This document shows, one piece after another, positions 32,701-45,532 of a DNA stretch of 64,000 bases. The position numbers and the translations under genes are program-made. Source of the DNA: Gaertneriomyces semiglobifer (taxonomy: Eukaryota; Chytridiomycota; Chytridiomycetes; Spizellomycetales; Spizellomycetaceae). The DNA lies in assembly GCA_025558075.1 (NCBI GenBank), contig JAHLKF010000004.1, forward strand, positions 1,054,001 through 1,118,000, given 5' to 3'. Each line of letters begins with the position of its first letter. Position 1 is the stretch's first letter. The notes below the pieces were generated by a model. It was not told the origin of the DNA and did no database searches. It saw only the letters and a list, made by a program, of their open reading frames with translations.

Positions 32701-35546
32701 ATTCGTGAGTTCGTTCGTCAGTCGCTGAACTTCAGCGTCTCTTCTCACACCTGGGCTAGGGTTTCTCCGCTCAGCCCTCGTCTGCTTTCGTAAGTCTTCC
32801 ACGTCATCTACCAAACGTGCTCGCTCATCAAGCACGAGCCTTAGTTGATCCCTTAACCGTTCGACCTCATCATTAAATCGAGGGCTCGGGCTGCCACTTC
32901 TCAATCGGCTACGCAGTGCATGGGTTTCATCCTCTAAACGCATGAGCTCATCCTCTAAGTGAAGCCTATCTTCTCTTGCAATTCTCAAATCCTCTCGAAG
33001 GCGACTTATTTCATCAAGATCATTGTCCGACGAACGGACCGCAGTACTGCGTTGTAGATGCTCGCGCTCCAGTTGATATCGCGCTTCGGCCTCCTGTCGC
33101 AGTTGAGCTTTTACATCCGTAAGGCTAACCTGCAGCTCTTTCATGTCTTCACCCAGGCGCCTGGCTTCCTCTTCAGCGCGCTCTCGTAAATTGATTTCAC
33201 CATCAAATGATGATTTGATCGCTTCAGATTCCTGTACGCGAACTAATAGTCCGCTCAAGTTAGCTTCAAGCCGTTCTTTCTCGGTTCTTAATGCAATCAG
33301 CTCCTGCTCATACTCGGACTCGGTCCGTTGCTGTGACACCTTCTTCGCTTGCGCTGCCCTGAGCGAGTCACGGAGTTGAATACATTCTTCCTCACGTTCA
33401 CCACACCGTTTGAGAAGACTCGCTCTCTCGTTTCGCAATTTGTCCATCTCGTTCTGCAACGATTCAAATCTTTGTTTATCAATGTGTCTAAGTGACTCGA
33501 TCTCGTCCATCAATGCCTCGTTCTCCGATCGCAACTTATTGATTTCCGTGACGGACGCCTGAGCTGTCGACCGAACCTCATTCAACGAGAGCACTAACCG
33601 CTGAACCTCAACCTTGCTCTCTTCGAGGGCGTCCTCAAGTCGACCAAGCTCATCGGTTCTTATGGCTAATTCTTTTCTTAGCGTTGTGAATTCACGGGTA
33701 TCCTCCTGCTGTTCGCTGAGCGCTTTCCTCATGGCCCGCATTTCAGCCTTTGTTTCCGACAATTCGGCGGTTCGCTCCGCCAGGTCTTCTCGGAGCTTCA
33801 TGACTTCACCAGCGTCTTCCCGAGTGGAAAGAAGATCGGTACGCGTCTCATCAAGCAAGGACTGCAAACGTGCAATTTCCGAGTTCTGTTCCGAGATCTG
33901 TCGAGATTGTGCCACCAGTTGTCGCTGTAGACCTTCAAGCTCTCGGCTCTTTGTGTCACTTTCCTGGGATCGGCCTCGCAATATGTCCATCTCTGCTTTC
34001 TGCCCCTCAAGCTCGCTTTCTAGCATAGCCATGTGTCGCTTCAGCGAGGCTACTTGTCGTTCTTTATCCTCCACAGTACTCTCTTTCTCTCGCGCCTCTG
34101 CCCTTACCCTACTAATCTCTTCTCCCAACCGCTGTTTGAGCATTTCAACCTCCCCACGTTCTCCTTCTCTTCGTCGAACCTCGTCCTTCAATTCTCGCTC
34201 CAACTCCCGTATTCGTAAATCTCTGTCTCGAACTTCGCTTTGCAATCCTGCCATCTCCTTTTCAAGTTGTTCAAACTCCTTGGCACGTGATACGCTATCC
34301 TCCAAATCCCTAAACAGGTCATCTTCGACTTGTTTAGCTAGTATCGATTTCTCTTCTGTTTGGCGTTCCAGCGCATCACGCAGTAGTTCAATTTCTTCGT
34401 CGTATTCTCTCAATCGAGTTTGCAGCGTATTCGTTTCTTCCTGATATGTCGACGCATTTTCAGAAAGTTCTTTAACCAGCAAATCCATCTTTGCTAATTG
34501 CTGATCTTTTGCCGAATGAAGTTGTTGCAAGTGAGAAACCTCCCGAGATTGAACCGACAATTTCTTTTGAAGAGTCGACACCTCGTCAGCAAGGGTTGCG
34601 TTGCGTGATAGCTGTTGCTGCGCGTCGCCCAGTGAACGATCTTTTTCCTGGACTGCTTTATTCAACTCATTTGCCTTCTGACGATAATTGTCCAGTTCAT
34701 GCTGTAACTCCTCTACACGCGCCTGCAAACTATCAGCATCGTCGAGGCGAGATCTAGTTTTCTCCAGCTCTGTACGAGATTGTTCAAGCTCGCCTTTAAG
34801 TGCTTCATTCTCGCTTTGCAGCTTTTGCACCATCTCCGCTCGAAGATTGCAATACGCATGTTCGCTCTCATATGCTTCCAGTGCCCTCCGCAATCTCGTG
34901 TTCTCTTCGTCCTGAGCAGCCTGGGCTGCCGTGGACTCTGTGGTGTTCTTTTCCAGTTCATCGGTCAATCGATCTATGGTGTTCTGCAGCTCTGCAATTT
35001 TCGCTGTAAGTTCTCCCTGGGCCGGCCGGGAAGTTTGCTGTGTTGCTCCAGACTTTTGAGGGCGGCGGCTGGGTGTTTCAAACGGATTTTCGCTATCGAA
35101 CGAGGAGTCTTCCCCAGATACTTGGGAATTGATAAAGCGGACATTAGGCGTGCGGTAAGCAGAATACGACAGCGAGTCGCCATCTGAATCGTTTTCCGCT
35201 CCGGTTTCTCCTTCTTGGCTGGTGTCATTAGCGTCGCGCCCTTTATGAGGGGTTGTGGCCTCCCAGGCCGCATCAAAGCGGAACCCTGACACTTGCTGTT
35301 TCAGCTTCTTGATTTGCTACGCGCGGTGTTTAATTCAGCACTAATGTTCATGCGTAAAGAGCTCACAAAAAAGTCATTACTTACATCGTCCTTCGCTTGT
35401 AATATGCCGATGACTCTTTTCACGCCTTCTGGGGTGTCGAGATCGTCGAGATCGTAGACAAAGAAAGTTTCCTTTTGACTCTTCATCTCGAGAAAATCTC
35501 TGCCTCCTTTTCGCGGAGAAGCTTTATACGGCGAAAAGTACGCCAT
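29707..35546 (-). CDS. Giant coiled-coil protein (1,923 aa) with six 45-residue SPSPRRD repeats
   Basis: Two exons, 35546-35385 and 35316-29707 (68-bp intron), give 1,923 aa. The N-terminal 160 residues are non-helical, starting MAYFSPYKASPRKGG, with Ser/Thr-rich sequence after the splice. From about residue 190 to 1,700 the protein is almost continuous coiled coil. In its middle (DNA about 32090-32895) are six tandem repeats of 44-46 residues, each opening with SPSPRRD or a variant and continuing ERLRDEL..VL.ERARLE.EVE.LR.QL. The C-terminus holds a short Pro-rich break (PPPPIAPPTNASP) and a final helical segment. Such length and composition fit centrosomal/spindle-pole, rootlet or golgin scaffolds, but no targeting domain (PACT, GRIP, CM1) was recognised, so location is unknown. 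The SP-rich repeat caps are candidate CDK/MAPK sites. Confidence 0.85.
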
Positions 35547-36140
35547 TGTGATAGCTCCTTGTTTGATTATAGTATTCGCAATAGTTCGCAAGCGGTACCG
35601 CGGGCGCTCTTTTTCCTCAAATCTCTAAGGTGAGCCCCAGAGACAATCCGGGTAGCCGCACGCAGAGCATCACCGGATCATAGATAATAAGCCGCCTCGT
35701 ATCTGGCAGGCTGGCTGTTCTTGGTCTGCCCGCTGGCACGCTGTCGTTTGTCGTCTGTGCGTTAGTATCTTTGGTGTGAATGTCAACACGGTTGTCCGAG
35801 CGCGTCCTGTCGGCAGCGCGTCACGTGACTGTAGATTTAGAGCTTCAACACACTTTCAACCGTCAACATTGGATGGTCATCATTGCAATGCCAGCTCAAT
35901 TCGCACTGCTGTCATTAATTGATGATATGCATACTTTATTCGTCTTCAAATTGTGGTGCCCGGGTGCAGCATGCAGTGCTCTTAAAACGAATACAGACCG
36001 AAAGGCATTGCCTGTTATTCTTAGTTGTTTAATCCCTGTTTTCCTCAAAAATGACACCACTGCCAGGTACTTGTCGCCAACACGCAATCCCTTCCATGCA
36101 GTTGAACAGGAAGTGGGTTAGAGAAAAAAAGCAAACAGAA
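35547..36140. other. Intergenic region between coiled-coil gene and tRNA-Gln
   Basis: Upstream region of the coiled-coil gene. An open frame at 35780-36121 (+) lacks a recognisable domain and overlaps an equally long frame on the other strand; I do not call it. Confidence 0.4.
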
Positions 36141-36212
36141 AGGTCCCACTGAGATTCGAACTCAGGTCACCAGATTCAAAGTCTGGGGTGATAACCCCTA
36201 CACTATAGGACC
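36141..36212 (-). tRNA. tRNA-Gln (TTG)
   Basis: The reverse complement folds with acceptor GGTCCTA/TGGGACC (one G-U) and U as discriminator, as in other fungal tRNA-Gln. The D-arm is TAGTGTAGGGGTTATCA, the anticodon stem is CCAGA/TCTGG with loop CTTTGAA giving TTG, and the T-arm is CTGAG-TTCGAAT-CTCAG. No intron. It reads away from AATF. Confidence 0.95.
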
Positions 36213-36693
36213 CGCTTGAGCGTTTACACCACGGCAATTGTGATAACACAAATAAGAGCGCATCCTTCGGTCAGCATTTTCGTAAGGCTCTCCACGTTGG
36301 ATGCATGCAGGCTCTGAACATAATCGCTCCGTTCAGGTGATGAAGTGGAATGTCATTGCGTTTCAATGATAGTCGCTTGCCATAATTGGAATTCTGCGAA
36401 AGCAATGATGGTGACTCAGCAACAGCGTTAGTGGAAGGCCGACCCCGGTGATGATGGAGAATTTCACAACGAGAAATTGGCAGCCGGCGTTACCATCCAG
36501 CAATTCTGATGACGACCAGTAGTGCGACAACTACATAGGATAGCCTTCAGGAGAAATGACATAAGATCGCCGCAAGAGGTGCCCCATATTACCCGCGCTA
36601 CATGGGGGAAGAAGTACAGTAGATGCGGTCGTAACTGATCATCGCATATGAAAGAGTAAAGAACAGATATCATGTGAATCGGAGTAGATTAAA
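36213..36693. other. Intergenic region, 3' flank of AATF
   Basis: No supported gene. Only short overlapping frames are present. Confidence 0.45.
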
Positions 36694-38587
36694 TTACACC
36701 AAAATTTTGAACCCGTCACCCCCAACAAGACCTCCGTCTTCGCTTCTCTTCACTTCCACTTCATCATTTCCATCGCGTACGCTCTGCCCTAGCAATCCGC
36801 TGAACAGCTCTTCCACCATCTCCTCATGCCAGGTCCCCCTCGGCTCTGGTGCCATGAAGTTTTGAATTTTCTCGTGAACGTGGAATCGAATTTTGCGTCC
36901 TTTGGAGGCTTTAGTGTCGACTTTCCGTTTCTTCTTCTGGGACCGAAGTTGCGTCAGGCGGAGGTGTAGGAGTGTAGGGTCATCTAAATGTAGGCCAGAG
37001 AGTCAGGTAAGTAAATGGCACATGACCACAAATCGTGGTATAGAGGTGGGTGATTTCGCCAAACCTACCTGTATCACCCATCCGACTTTCTACCAGCTCC
37101 TTCAACAGTTGCTGGTAATAATCACCATCATCAAACACTTCAGTATCGTAATGTGCGAGATGCTGGTCGGCCTTTACTTCCCCCTCATCACCCGTTTCAC
37201 CCTCATTTCCCGCCTTCCCCTCTTCTCCCACAATCGAGTACTCTCCACGCTTCAATTGCGTTCGCTTGACAAGCCGTCCCGTATCAGACATGACTTGCTT
37301 GATCTGGCTCAGCACGCTTTGGTTGATAGTCTTGAACTTCTTTTGAAGGGGAATTCCCGATGCAATTTGAATTTTGGAATTCCATTTTTCAATCGTTGCA
37401 TTGCGATAGGAAACAAACTGTGCATCGAGGGGGTGGATGTCGGCCCAATAGCTCTCTACAAGTTTAAGAGGTTCGCAATCTTCCTCCGTGCTAGGCCGCT
37501 TACGTTTGTTGAGAACGCTCGGGGAGAACGATTGGGACACGGCGGCATTTTGCGAGATTAACGACTTCCGAAGGTCAACGAGAGATGTGAGAAGGGTGGT
37601 GAGTTCGGTCGATGCGGTAGATACGATCGGAGACGTGGTGGATGAAGCAATGAAGGTGGAGTACGTGTTGTGTTTGGGGAATCGGTTCGCAAGGGTTAGA
37701 GGGCGCTGTAGACGGATGCGGGTGTCAAGGAGGATATCCCATAACGACTGGAACCGCGTAAAATGGGTGAGTTACATGCAGAACGGTGTAACATGAGTGC
37801 GCTGGATTACATACGATTTGCGCACGAACGTGCATCCCTTTTGCTACATCAGCTTTTGCTGACGCCGACATGGTTTTGATCAGCTTTTTCTCCTCAGCCT
37901 CAAGTTCTTCTAGCTCCTTAGCCAGGCGAGCGTCGGTTTGCTTATTCGTTGCCTCATCATCACTATCGGACATGCCGCTCTCGCCTTGGTCATCACTTGA
38001 CTCTTCTGAGTTTTCTTCTGACCCACTTTCTTCTGAATCATTTTCTTCTTGGTAAATCTCATCATCAGAACCGGCAGAAGATCCGCCATCTACATCCATT
38101 GCATCCTGTCCATCTCCAACCGAACCCTCCTGACTCCCAACGTCACTTAAAATCTCATCACTTGACTCCGCACTGTCCTCATTATCATCTTCGTCCTCGA
38201 AAACCGCTTTTCTGGAAACTCGCTTTCCAGCATATTTAGGGTCATCCAATTCAACACCAACTTTGTTTCGCAGCGCTGAGCGTCTGACAACAGGGACAAA
38301 TTAGTATCAACACCACCTGTAGCAATATACTACAAATGGAGTATTTACCCAACAGAAACGTAATGATCCGTGGCCCCAGTGTCCCGCTCTGCGTCCGACC
38401 CATCATCGCTATCCGATCCATTGCCGAGTCCTACGGCTTCCCCACCGGCCTGCTCCGGATCAAAGTCCACCGGCCGGCTGTCATTTAAGTCCTTTAGGAG
38501 TGCCTCTAGCCTGCTCATTGTCCACCTTGGCTCCTCCTGTCTCCGTTTTTGCTTTACTGTGGATGTTTGCAACGTTGGTTTAAACAT
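36694..38587 (-). CDS. BFR2: AATF/Bfr2/Che-1 ribosome-biogenesis factor
   Basis: Exons 38587-38349, 38283-37815, 37747-37069 and 36983-36694 give 558 aa in phase. The N-terminus contains DHYVSVGRSALR; an acidic Ser/Asp/Glu-rich middle follows (roughly residues 125-210). The AATF leucine-zipper region has [15 protein letters not shown] and [16 protein letters not shown]. The conserved C-terminal part carries the [19 protein letters not shown] box and the closing [18 protein letters not shown] motif. In yeast Bfr2 is an essential nucleolar factor of the small-subunit processome for 18S rRNA maturation; the animal protein AATF also has transcriptional roles. It is divergently arranged with Sec24. 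Confidence 0.93.
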
Positions 38588-39403
38588 TTGTTAGTTCCCC
38601 AAAAACAATGACAGTCACGTGGACGCACTTTAAAATATTAATAACACGCGCGAAAGTCATGTCCGCGGACAGGAGGAAAGACGCCGTCTTCCAAGTGCAA
38701 TTCATCAGACGGAATATGTACGTGGACATGCGGGCATGTAGGTATGATGCTTCACCGTTCATATCGGAAGGAGTGCGTTTATACTCTTGTTTGTAAGCTG
38801 TAAACTAATTCACATGCCCCAGACGGTTGGAAAAAGACAGGGATCGCTCCAGTTACCCCGCAGAAGAATCCTACTTAGCGCTGTGAGTGCCATACAAACA
38901 CACAGTATCGCCTGAAGCACAGGTCCGTTATGCAACTGCATGGTCAAGAACGAAGCGTCAGGCAGTCCCTGTTGTGGTAGTGTTATAAGCAAAGCAGACT
39001 CTCGCCGAAACGCGCTGGTTGTTGATTACCTAAGATGTAAAACTACGCCATCGCCGTGACTCACTCACGTTATGACTGTGTTATCAATACCAGATAAGTG
39101 TTGTAGTTGGGTGTCGAATGGGCGAAACGGACGATCGCCTCGGCAGCCACGGCAGACGTGAACGAGCGCTGCGACGGTGGGAAACCAGCAACACGGCACA
39201 GGCAGGTTTAGATCACTGCTTCTAGTACTGCTCTTCTTACTGGGAAGTGGTGGGTGAGGGGAAACAGGCTGGAGTTTGGGCTTGTCCGGAACTGGTGGGT
39301 GGATCAACCGCAGCATATCGCCATCGCCTGCAACTTGATCGCTCACGCGTCCGCCATCTTCTCGTTCCAAACCAATTTAGCAAAAGCAAGGAGAAAGGCC
39401 GAA
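38588..39403. promoter_or_regulatory. Divergent promoter region between AATF and Sec24
   Basis: 816 bp between two outward start codons. GTCACGTGGACG near 38613 contains a CACGTG box close to the AATF start. No gene is supported inside, although short open frames exist on both strands. Confidence 0.4.
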
Positions 39404-42400
39404 ATGGCGAGCAGACCGAATATGCCACAGGGCGGCTTTATGCCGCAACAGCAGCAGGCGATCAGGCCCCCTGGGGTACCTGTGCAAAATACGATGCCGC
39501 CGGCCAGTGTCATGCAGCAACAACAACAGCCTACACAACAGCAGCCTCCGCAACAGCCACCGCATCCGAGACCACTGCCGCCTCATCATCATCTACAGCA
39601 GCAAGGACCACCACCCACCGGCGGTGCTGCTATGCCAAACTCCCCTGCGATGTTTAGACCTAATCAGCAACAACAGATACGGCCTAATATTTCGCAGGCA
39701 ATGGCACAAGGGGTGCGCCCCCCTATGCCTGTTGGGGGAACTGGGCAACCATTTCGACCACCAGGTGAGTCGTGGTTGCTATCCTTCGAGCTCCTTGCCC
39801 AGGCGCGGAGGCAGTGCGCTTGGCGTATTGGTAACCTAGAGCCAGCGGATGGAATTTACCGTGCAGAATTGCTAGCGCAGACAGCTAGATGGAAAGGAGA
39901 ACGATGAAAGCACGATGTTTTATGTCCCTCATCCACATTTTTGCGTGTAAGAACACAGCTGAAATTGGACGAGAGATAGGGCGGCAAGGATAATGCAGAT
40001 CATATGTTGGTGGCTATGGACCGTAGTTCACTGTTCTGGTGCTCACCTCTACCCTTTCGCTGTTAGGCCAACTGAACCTGCAAGGGCGGCCAGTTATGCC
40101 CTCTATGCCTATGTCCGGACCGCCAGTCATGCAGAATGGAACAGCGGCTCCGCCAAACTTCCATGGCCTGCCTCCGCACCAACACCAGCCTCAACCACCT
40201 GCTCCTCTTCAAGCAGGTGGCAGTAGCTCGAATCTGCAGGGTTCTTTTCCGGGAGCAGGGCCTATACCGGGAATGAGCGCTCCACAGACAATGGCTCCAC
40301 CGTTACAGGCGCCGTCTCAAGGTATGGATGGCCTAGTCAATCAGATGGGCGGTATGCAAATGGGCCCGTCAAGTGGGCCACCGCCACCAGCGATTAGCAG
40401 CGGTACCCGCTCAACTCGCGCCAAGCGTGTCTATGCTTCTCCCACAGGGTCCACTACGGACATATTTGCTGGCCAGCAACACCAGCAATCTATGCCCAGT
40501 ATGCCTGGTATGGGCGCGGTACCGTATCCATCTCAGCCACAGCAGCCGCAGCCATTTTCGCCTCAACCCGGGCAACCCTTACATCCTGGAATGAACTCTG
40601 GCCCTGTCGGGTCTCAGATGCCTACCCAACCACCAATGTTCGGCCAACCACAACCACTGCCAATGCAACCTCCAATGATGTCCAGCTCTGGTGGTCCGCA
40701 TCCAGCCATGTCACCTCAAGGCTTCCAACCTCCTACATTCCAACCGCATCCCGCTCAACAGGCCCCAACATCTACTGGCGGAAGTGTTCCGCAGGCTAGA
40801 TCACGAATCGACCCCAACCAAGTACCTAGCCCTTTGGTTGTTCACGAGCAAGACCAGTTACAGTACGACAGCGGTGCGTATTCAACCACGTGCCGTCAAG
40901 TCCCGCCACTTGCAACGACGCAGTACAAAGCCATTGACGATGGATGCTCCAATCCACGTTTTATGAGGCTGACTACGTACAATTTTCCTTTAACCGATGA
41001 GTTAGCCAATTTGACGAATGTTCCGCTGGGCCTTATTCTACAGCCGCTGGCTGATTTAAGTCACGAGGAGGAGCCCATAGAAGTGGTTGATTTTGGAGAA
41101 AGCGGGCCTATCCGGTGCAACCGCTGCAAAGCCTATCTTAACCCTTATTTCATGTGGATAGAGGGCGGCAGACGTTACGTCTGTAATTTGTGCGGATTCT
41201 CAAACGAATGTCCGGCAGAGTATTTCTCCAACCTCGACATGAATGGACGTCGGATGGATTACAACCGACGGCCAGAACTGAGGAGGGGCACAATCGAGTT
41301 TGTGGCAACGAAGGAGTACTGTGCGAGACCACCGCGACCGGTTTCGTACGTTTTTGCGATTGATATTTCTTGGGCGGCTTTACAAAGCGGCATGGTGCAG
41401 GTCGCGGTGGATGCTATTAAATCTATACTATATCCGGGTGAAACTGGAAATGGTCTTCCTGCTGGGGCGAAAGTGGGCATTGTCTCATTCGATAAGTCGG
41501 TGCAGTTTTATAACTTGGCGGCGGCATTGGATCAGCCTCAAATGCTTGTGGTGGCTGATATGGAGGATGTGTTTGTTCCACTCAACGATGGCTTCCTCGT
41601 AGACCCTATCGAGTCTCGTACAGTGATAGGAAACCTGTTGGACACCTTACCTACCATTTTTGAAACCAATCGTACTGCCGAAGTCGCACTTGGGGCACTT
41701 GCACAAGCCACACTCGGAGCTCTCAAGGACTTGGGTGGGAAGTTGACTATCTTTCAAAGTATGCTGCCGACATTTGGTCCCGGTGCGTTAAAGAACCGAG
41801 AAGATCCGAAATTGCTGGGAACAGACAAGGAGCGGATGCTTTATGAACCGCAGGAGTATTTCTGGAGAAAGCTTGGTCAAGAGTTCTCTTCTGCAGGCGT
41901 GTGTGTGGATATGTTCCTTTTCCCCACTCAATACATTGATGTTGCGACAATCGGCTCCTTGAGCGCTTTGACTGGGGGCGAAGTGTGGCATTACCCCAAC
42001 TTTGATCGTCAACGCGACGGGAGACGCTTTAGCGAGGACTTGAAAAGGAGCGTGAGACGCACTTTTGGATATGAAGCGTTGTTGAGAATTCGAGCATCGA
42101 ACGGTCTGAAGATTACCGAGCACTTTGGTAATTTCTATATGAAGAATAGTACAGATGTGGAGCTGGCGGGTTTGAATTCGCAGACTGCGATTGGGGTTGC
42201 GCTCAAGCATGACGGTAAACTGGATGAGAAACAGGATTCCGCATTACAAGCTGCCTTGCTGTACACGACTGCGGATGGACACAGGCGCATTCGCGTTTTG
42301 AACATGAGCATACCCAACACAGGGACCTTAGGGAATGTGTTCCGGTTTGCGGAAATGGACACTACCATCAATTTCCTGATAAAAGCCGGTAAGTACGGCC

Positions 42401-43365
42401 CCTTTCATTCATTCATTCGGTATCACAGTTCTCTTTAAATTCTAACGAATGGACACATTTTTGTGTTCAGCCATTGCGCAAACTGTTTCCGCGAACCTGA
42501 AAGCGGTGCGTGACCGCCTTTTCGAAAAATGTGTGCAGGTTTTGGCCGCGTATCGGAAGCACGTTGCACATGCGTCTTCACCTGGTCAAGTAAGTGCCAA
42601 TCATCAGTTACTGCAACAGTTCAGCATATCCTTGCCCTCGTTCTAACGCCCTGACGTAATGATACAGCTCATTCTACCGGAATCATTCAAACTGTACGCA
42701 CTATACACTTTGAGCGTCCTCCGTCTCAAAGCTTTCCGCGGTGGTCCCGACCTCAGCACCGACATTCGGGTCTTCCACATGCGCCAGCTTAAGTCTATGG
42801 GTGTGGCCGAAAGTGTCCCACTCCTTTATCCACGTCTGATGCGTATTGATACCATCACACCTCCTTTGGGTGAACTGGATGATCGAAACCGAGTCAAGTT
42901 GCCGCCTAGCATCAGAGTTAGTGCGGAAAGGTTGGCAGGTGATGGAGTTTACTTGGCGGAAAACGGACAAAGCATGGTGGTGTGGATTGGGAAGGCCGTT
43001 GTTGGAGATGTGGTGCGGAACTTATTTGGAGTTGAGAGGGTTGAAGATATTGATCCCAAGATGGTGAGTGGCCAATCTGTTCAATCGTGGTAGCGTACCG
43101 GTTGTTAATGGACCTGGCTTTGCAGAAGGAGTTGCCACACCTTCCCAACCCGTTATCACAGGCGCTTCAACGGATTTTGTTGTACATTCAATACTTGCGC
43201 CCACGCTATTTGGATCTGCGAATCACGCGACAGGGATTGGATCCATTGGCTGAAGCCGAGTTCCACTCTACATTCATGGTAGAAGACGCAGGTGTGGAGA
43301 TGGGTTACGTGGACTGGTTGGTAAACGTGCACCGACAGATCCAAATGGAAATAAGTAACAGTTGA
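39404..43365 (+). CDS. SEC24: Sec24, cargo-binding subunit of the COPII inner coat
   Basis: Exons 39404-39764, 40067-42388, 42471-42589, 42668-43063 and 43126-43365 give 1,145 aa, slightly longer than yeast Sec24. The N-terminal 400 residues are Pro/Gln/Met-rich and disordered. Then come the beta-sandwich edge, a zinc finger (IRCNRCKAYLNPY...YVCNLCG), the vWA-like trunk (PVSYVFAIDISWAALQSG), the helical domain (AQTVSANLKAVRDRLF) and the C-terminal gelsolin domain (YLAENGQSMVVWIGKAVVGD), ending at FMVEDAGVEMGYVDWL. It pairs with Sec23 on ER exit sites to select cargo for export. The first intron is 302 bp, far longer than the others here, and could hide a small alternative exon in the low-complexity region. 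Confidence 0.95.
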
Positions 43366-43708
43366 TTTGGACATGAATGATGCTGAATGGAATGGCTGCG
43401 AGCGAGGCCCCTTCCCATTCGTTTAACTAGCGAGATTTGCGCCTATGTCGTATGAGCGCTTCGAGTTATCCTTGAATGGACCGTGTAGATTTTTTTTCGG
43501 TGATGTCTAGTGTCTGTGACTGCCAAGACTTCATTATGATTGACGTATGATACAACTGTGTGCCCTCGGGCGTGTCAGATAGATAATGTTCTTTCATGCA
43601 AGTTTCTGATAGTTTCGTTCCTTGCGATGTGAATAAGTCACGTACGATCAGAGCGCTCAAGATGCAGGAGATCCAAGGTGCTCATAAAGTGTTTGGAGAC
43701 ACACCTGA
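43366..43708. other. Convergent intergenic region, Sec24 and BTB gene
   Basis: 3' flanks of both genes. No coding or RNA feature is seen. Confidence 0.5.
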
Positions 43709-45233
43709 CTAGTACAGGATCAAGCCCACCGTGACAGCAATAATCACAACCGCGTTGGCGGCAGTCACCCATCTCCATTTATCTTTGGCGATTCTTTGGC
43801 CAACTTTGTTCAATAACTGTCCCAAGTCTGCTTCTCGAAGCTCTAGCTCACGGACCTGCTCATCAATTTCGACGGCAAGTTCATCCAAACGATAATACTG
43901 TGCTTCTACAAGCAACGACCGGAGATGTTGGGTATTCGTGATTGTGGCATGGGTCGGGATACCACGGAGATAATTTAAAATATGCGAAAAGTGTGTGCCG
44001 TCTCTATCGACAAAGAAAGCGCCGGATCTCAGGGTCAGCGTTTCACGCTTTTCTGGATCAATGAAGAACTCGTATAGGAGAGATGTGGTAGGTGCAGCTT
44101 GCAGTGTTTCAAGGGTTGTAGCGAAAAGGGAGCCACCCACGTTGAGGTAGGTCACAGTTCCATCGACGGGTTCAGTGGGTTTGTATGCCTCTATTGGATC
44201 GATACCCCGCAACGCGAGGGTACGGTCTTTACCAAGGACGTACTCGGAAGTCGTCGCTGCGATGTTGGAAGTCAGCTGAAGTGTTGACGATAAATAAGAG
44301 GCGAAAATTCCTGTCACAGTTGATGATTCAGGGAGAGACTCCAAGGACGGCGTTGCGGAGCGACTTATAGAAAACTCAGAGCCAGCAAGGGATGAAACGC
44401 CGGACGATGATAAAATTTGAATAGGATCCGTTTGGGTGCCAACTTCGACGAGTTCGGGTGGTGGTATACTCCCTGGTACAGAATTATCTATCACTCGGAT
44501 GATGCGTACGGATCGGGGTTCTTCAGGTTCTTCGTCGACCTCCACCTCATCCGCGATCGCTAGTTGGCCTTTAGTTTTGGGTGATTCATTCCGGCCAGGT
44601 GTTCTTTGATACGCTATAGCTGACTTGATGGCGGCATGCGCAAAAATACCTCCCGCGGTTACGCCGGCTGAGACGGCCTTTTGGCCAGCTTTGATCATCT
44701 TGTCTTCGAGCGCGAAGGCATTATTGACGCGGCTGTATCCTTCAACAGAGGCATTGGTAATGGATGACAACCAGTCCGGAATTGGAGAACGTTTCAGCAA
44801 AACAGCCCCTGTTGGTCGAACACAGTCAGAAATGAACGGGTAGCTGCAACTCTATTGTCAAATGTGAACACATACCATTAACCATAGCATTTGTGATTTT
44901 CTCCTTCGCCAGTTTTGAGTAATCTCGGGGTGCAAGTGCTCTTTCATCCACATCACTTTCGCTGTCCGATTCTTCGACAGCCGTGTTCGTCACAGCGAAG
45001 CTTTCATCGCCATTCTGGTCCACCCCCTTCTGCCGTGCGGCGACCTTTGGTTTTCGCTTCTTTCTTCGCCGCTTTGGCGGACGAGCGGGGCCTGATGCAG
45101 CCAGAACATGGATAGCTAAGGAGAGTAGTCCTAATATGGCTAATGCGTAAAGAGTAAAGGATGCGAGGAAAGAGCGAGGAGGGGTGGTAGGATGGTAAGC
45201 AAACTCAACAGGCGAGTCGTCGACGTCGGCCAT
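43709..45233 (-). CDS. TM-BTB(KCTD-like)-TM protein
   Basis: Exons 45233-44876 and 44808-43709 give 485 aa. Layout: a short lumenal or cytosolic N-tip; hydrophobic segment 1 (residues about 20-45, FTLYALAILGLLSLAIHVLA); a strongly basic cluster (RPPKRRRKKRKPK); an acidic/Ser linker; a segment resembling membrane-deforming or senescence-type helices (KAVSAGVTAGGIFAHAAIKS); and a T1/BTB domain (TYLNVGGSLFATTLETLQ...FFVDRDGTHFSHILNYLRG) like KCTD proteins. A helical stretch follows, then a C-terminal hydrophobic anchor (AANAVVIIAVTVGLILY). KCTD-type BTB domains oligomerise and often serve as cullin-3 adaptors. Two membrane segments on such a protein are unusual, so a membrane-tethered adaptor role is inference only. 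Confidence 0.72.
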
Positions 45234-45532
45234 TTCTCAACACCAATAGTACATCCCTTCCCTGTTACTCTGATAGAATTAATCCTTTGATTAAGCAAAC
45301 CACCGGAAGCTGACAAGTAGCTGTCAACAGCCAGACGTAGCAACGAACCGCTAACCGGAGGAAGGCACGCGCGCGCGCATCACATCTCTGATTTCCCCAA
45401 GTTGATCATGAACTTATCTCGGATACTGAGTACATAGCGGGTAGATGGTCTAGACTACCACTGTAATGACGTGCAAAGGTCCCAGTGATAGGATTTGCGC
45501 ACACAGTATAGTCCGTTAGCTTTATATCTGAT

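Noticed and set aside
30557..34444. Several 100-276-codon plus-strand frames
   Set aside because: All are antisense to the long coiled-coil gene and arise from its Glu/Arg/Leu-rich codon use.
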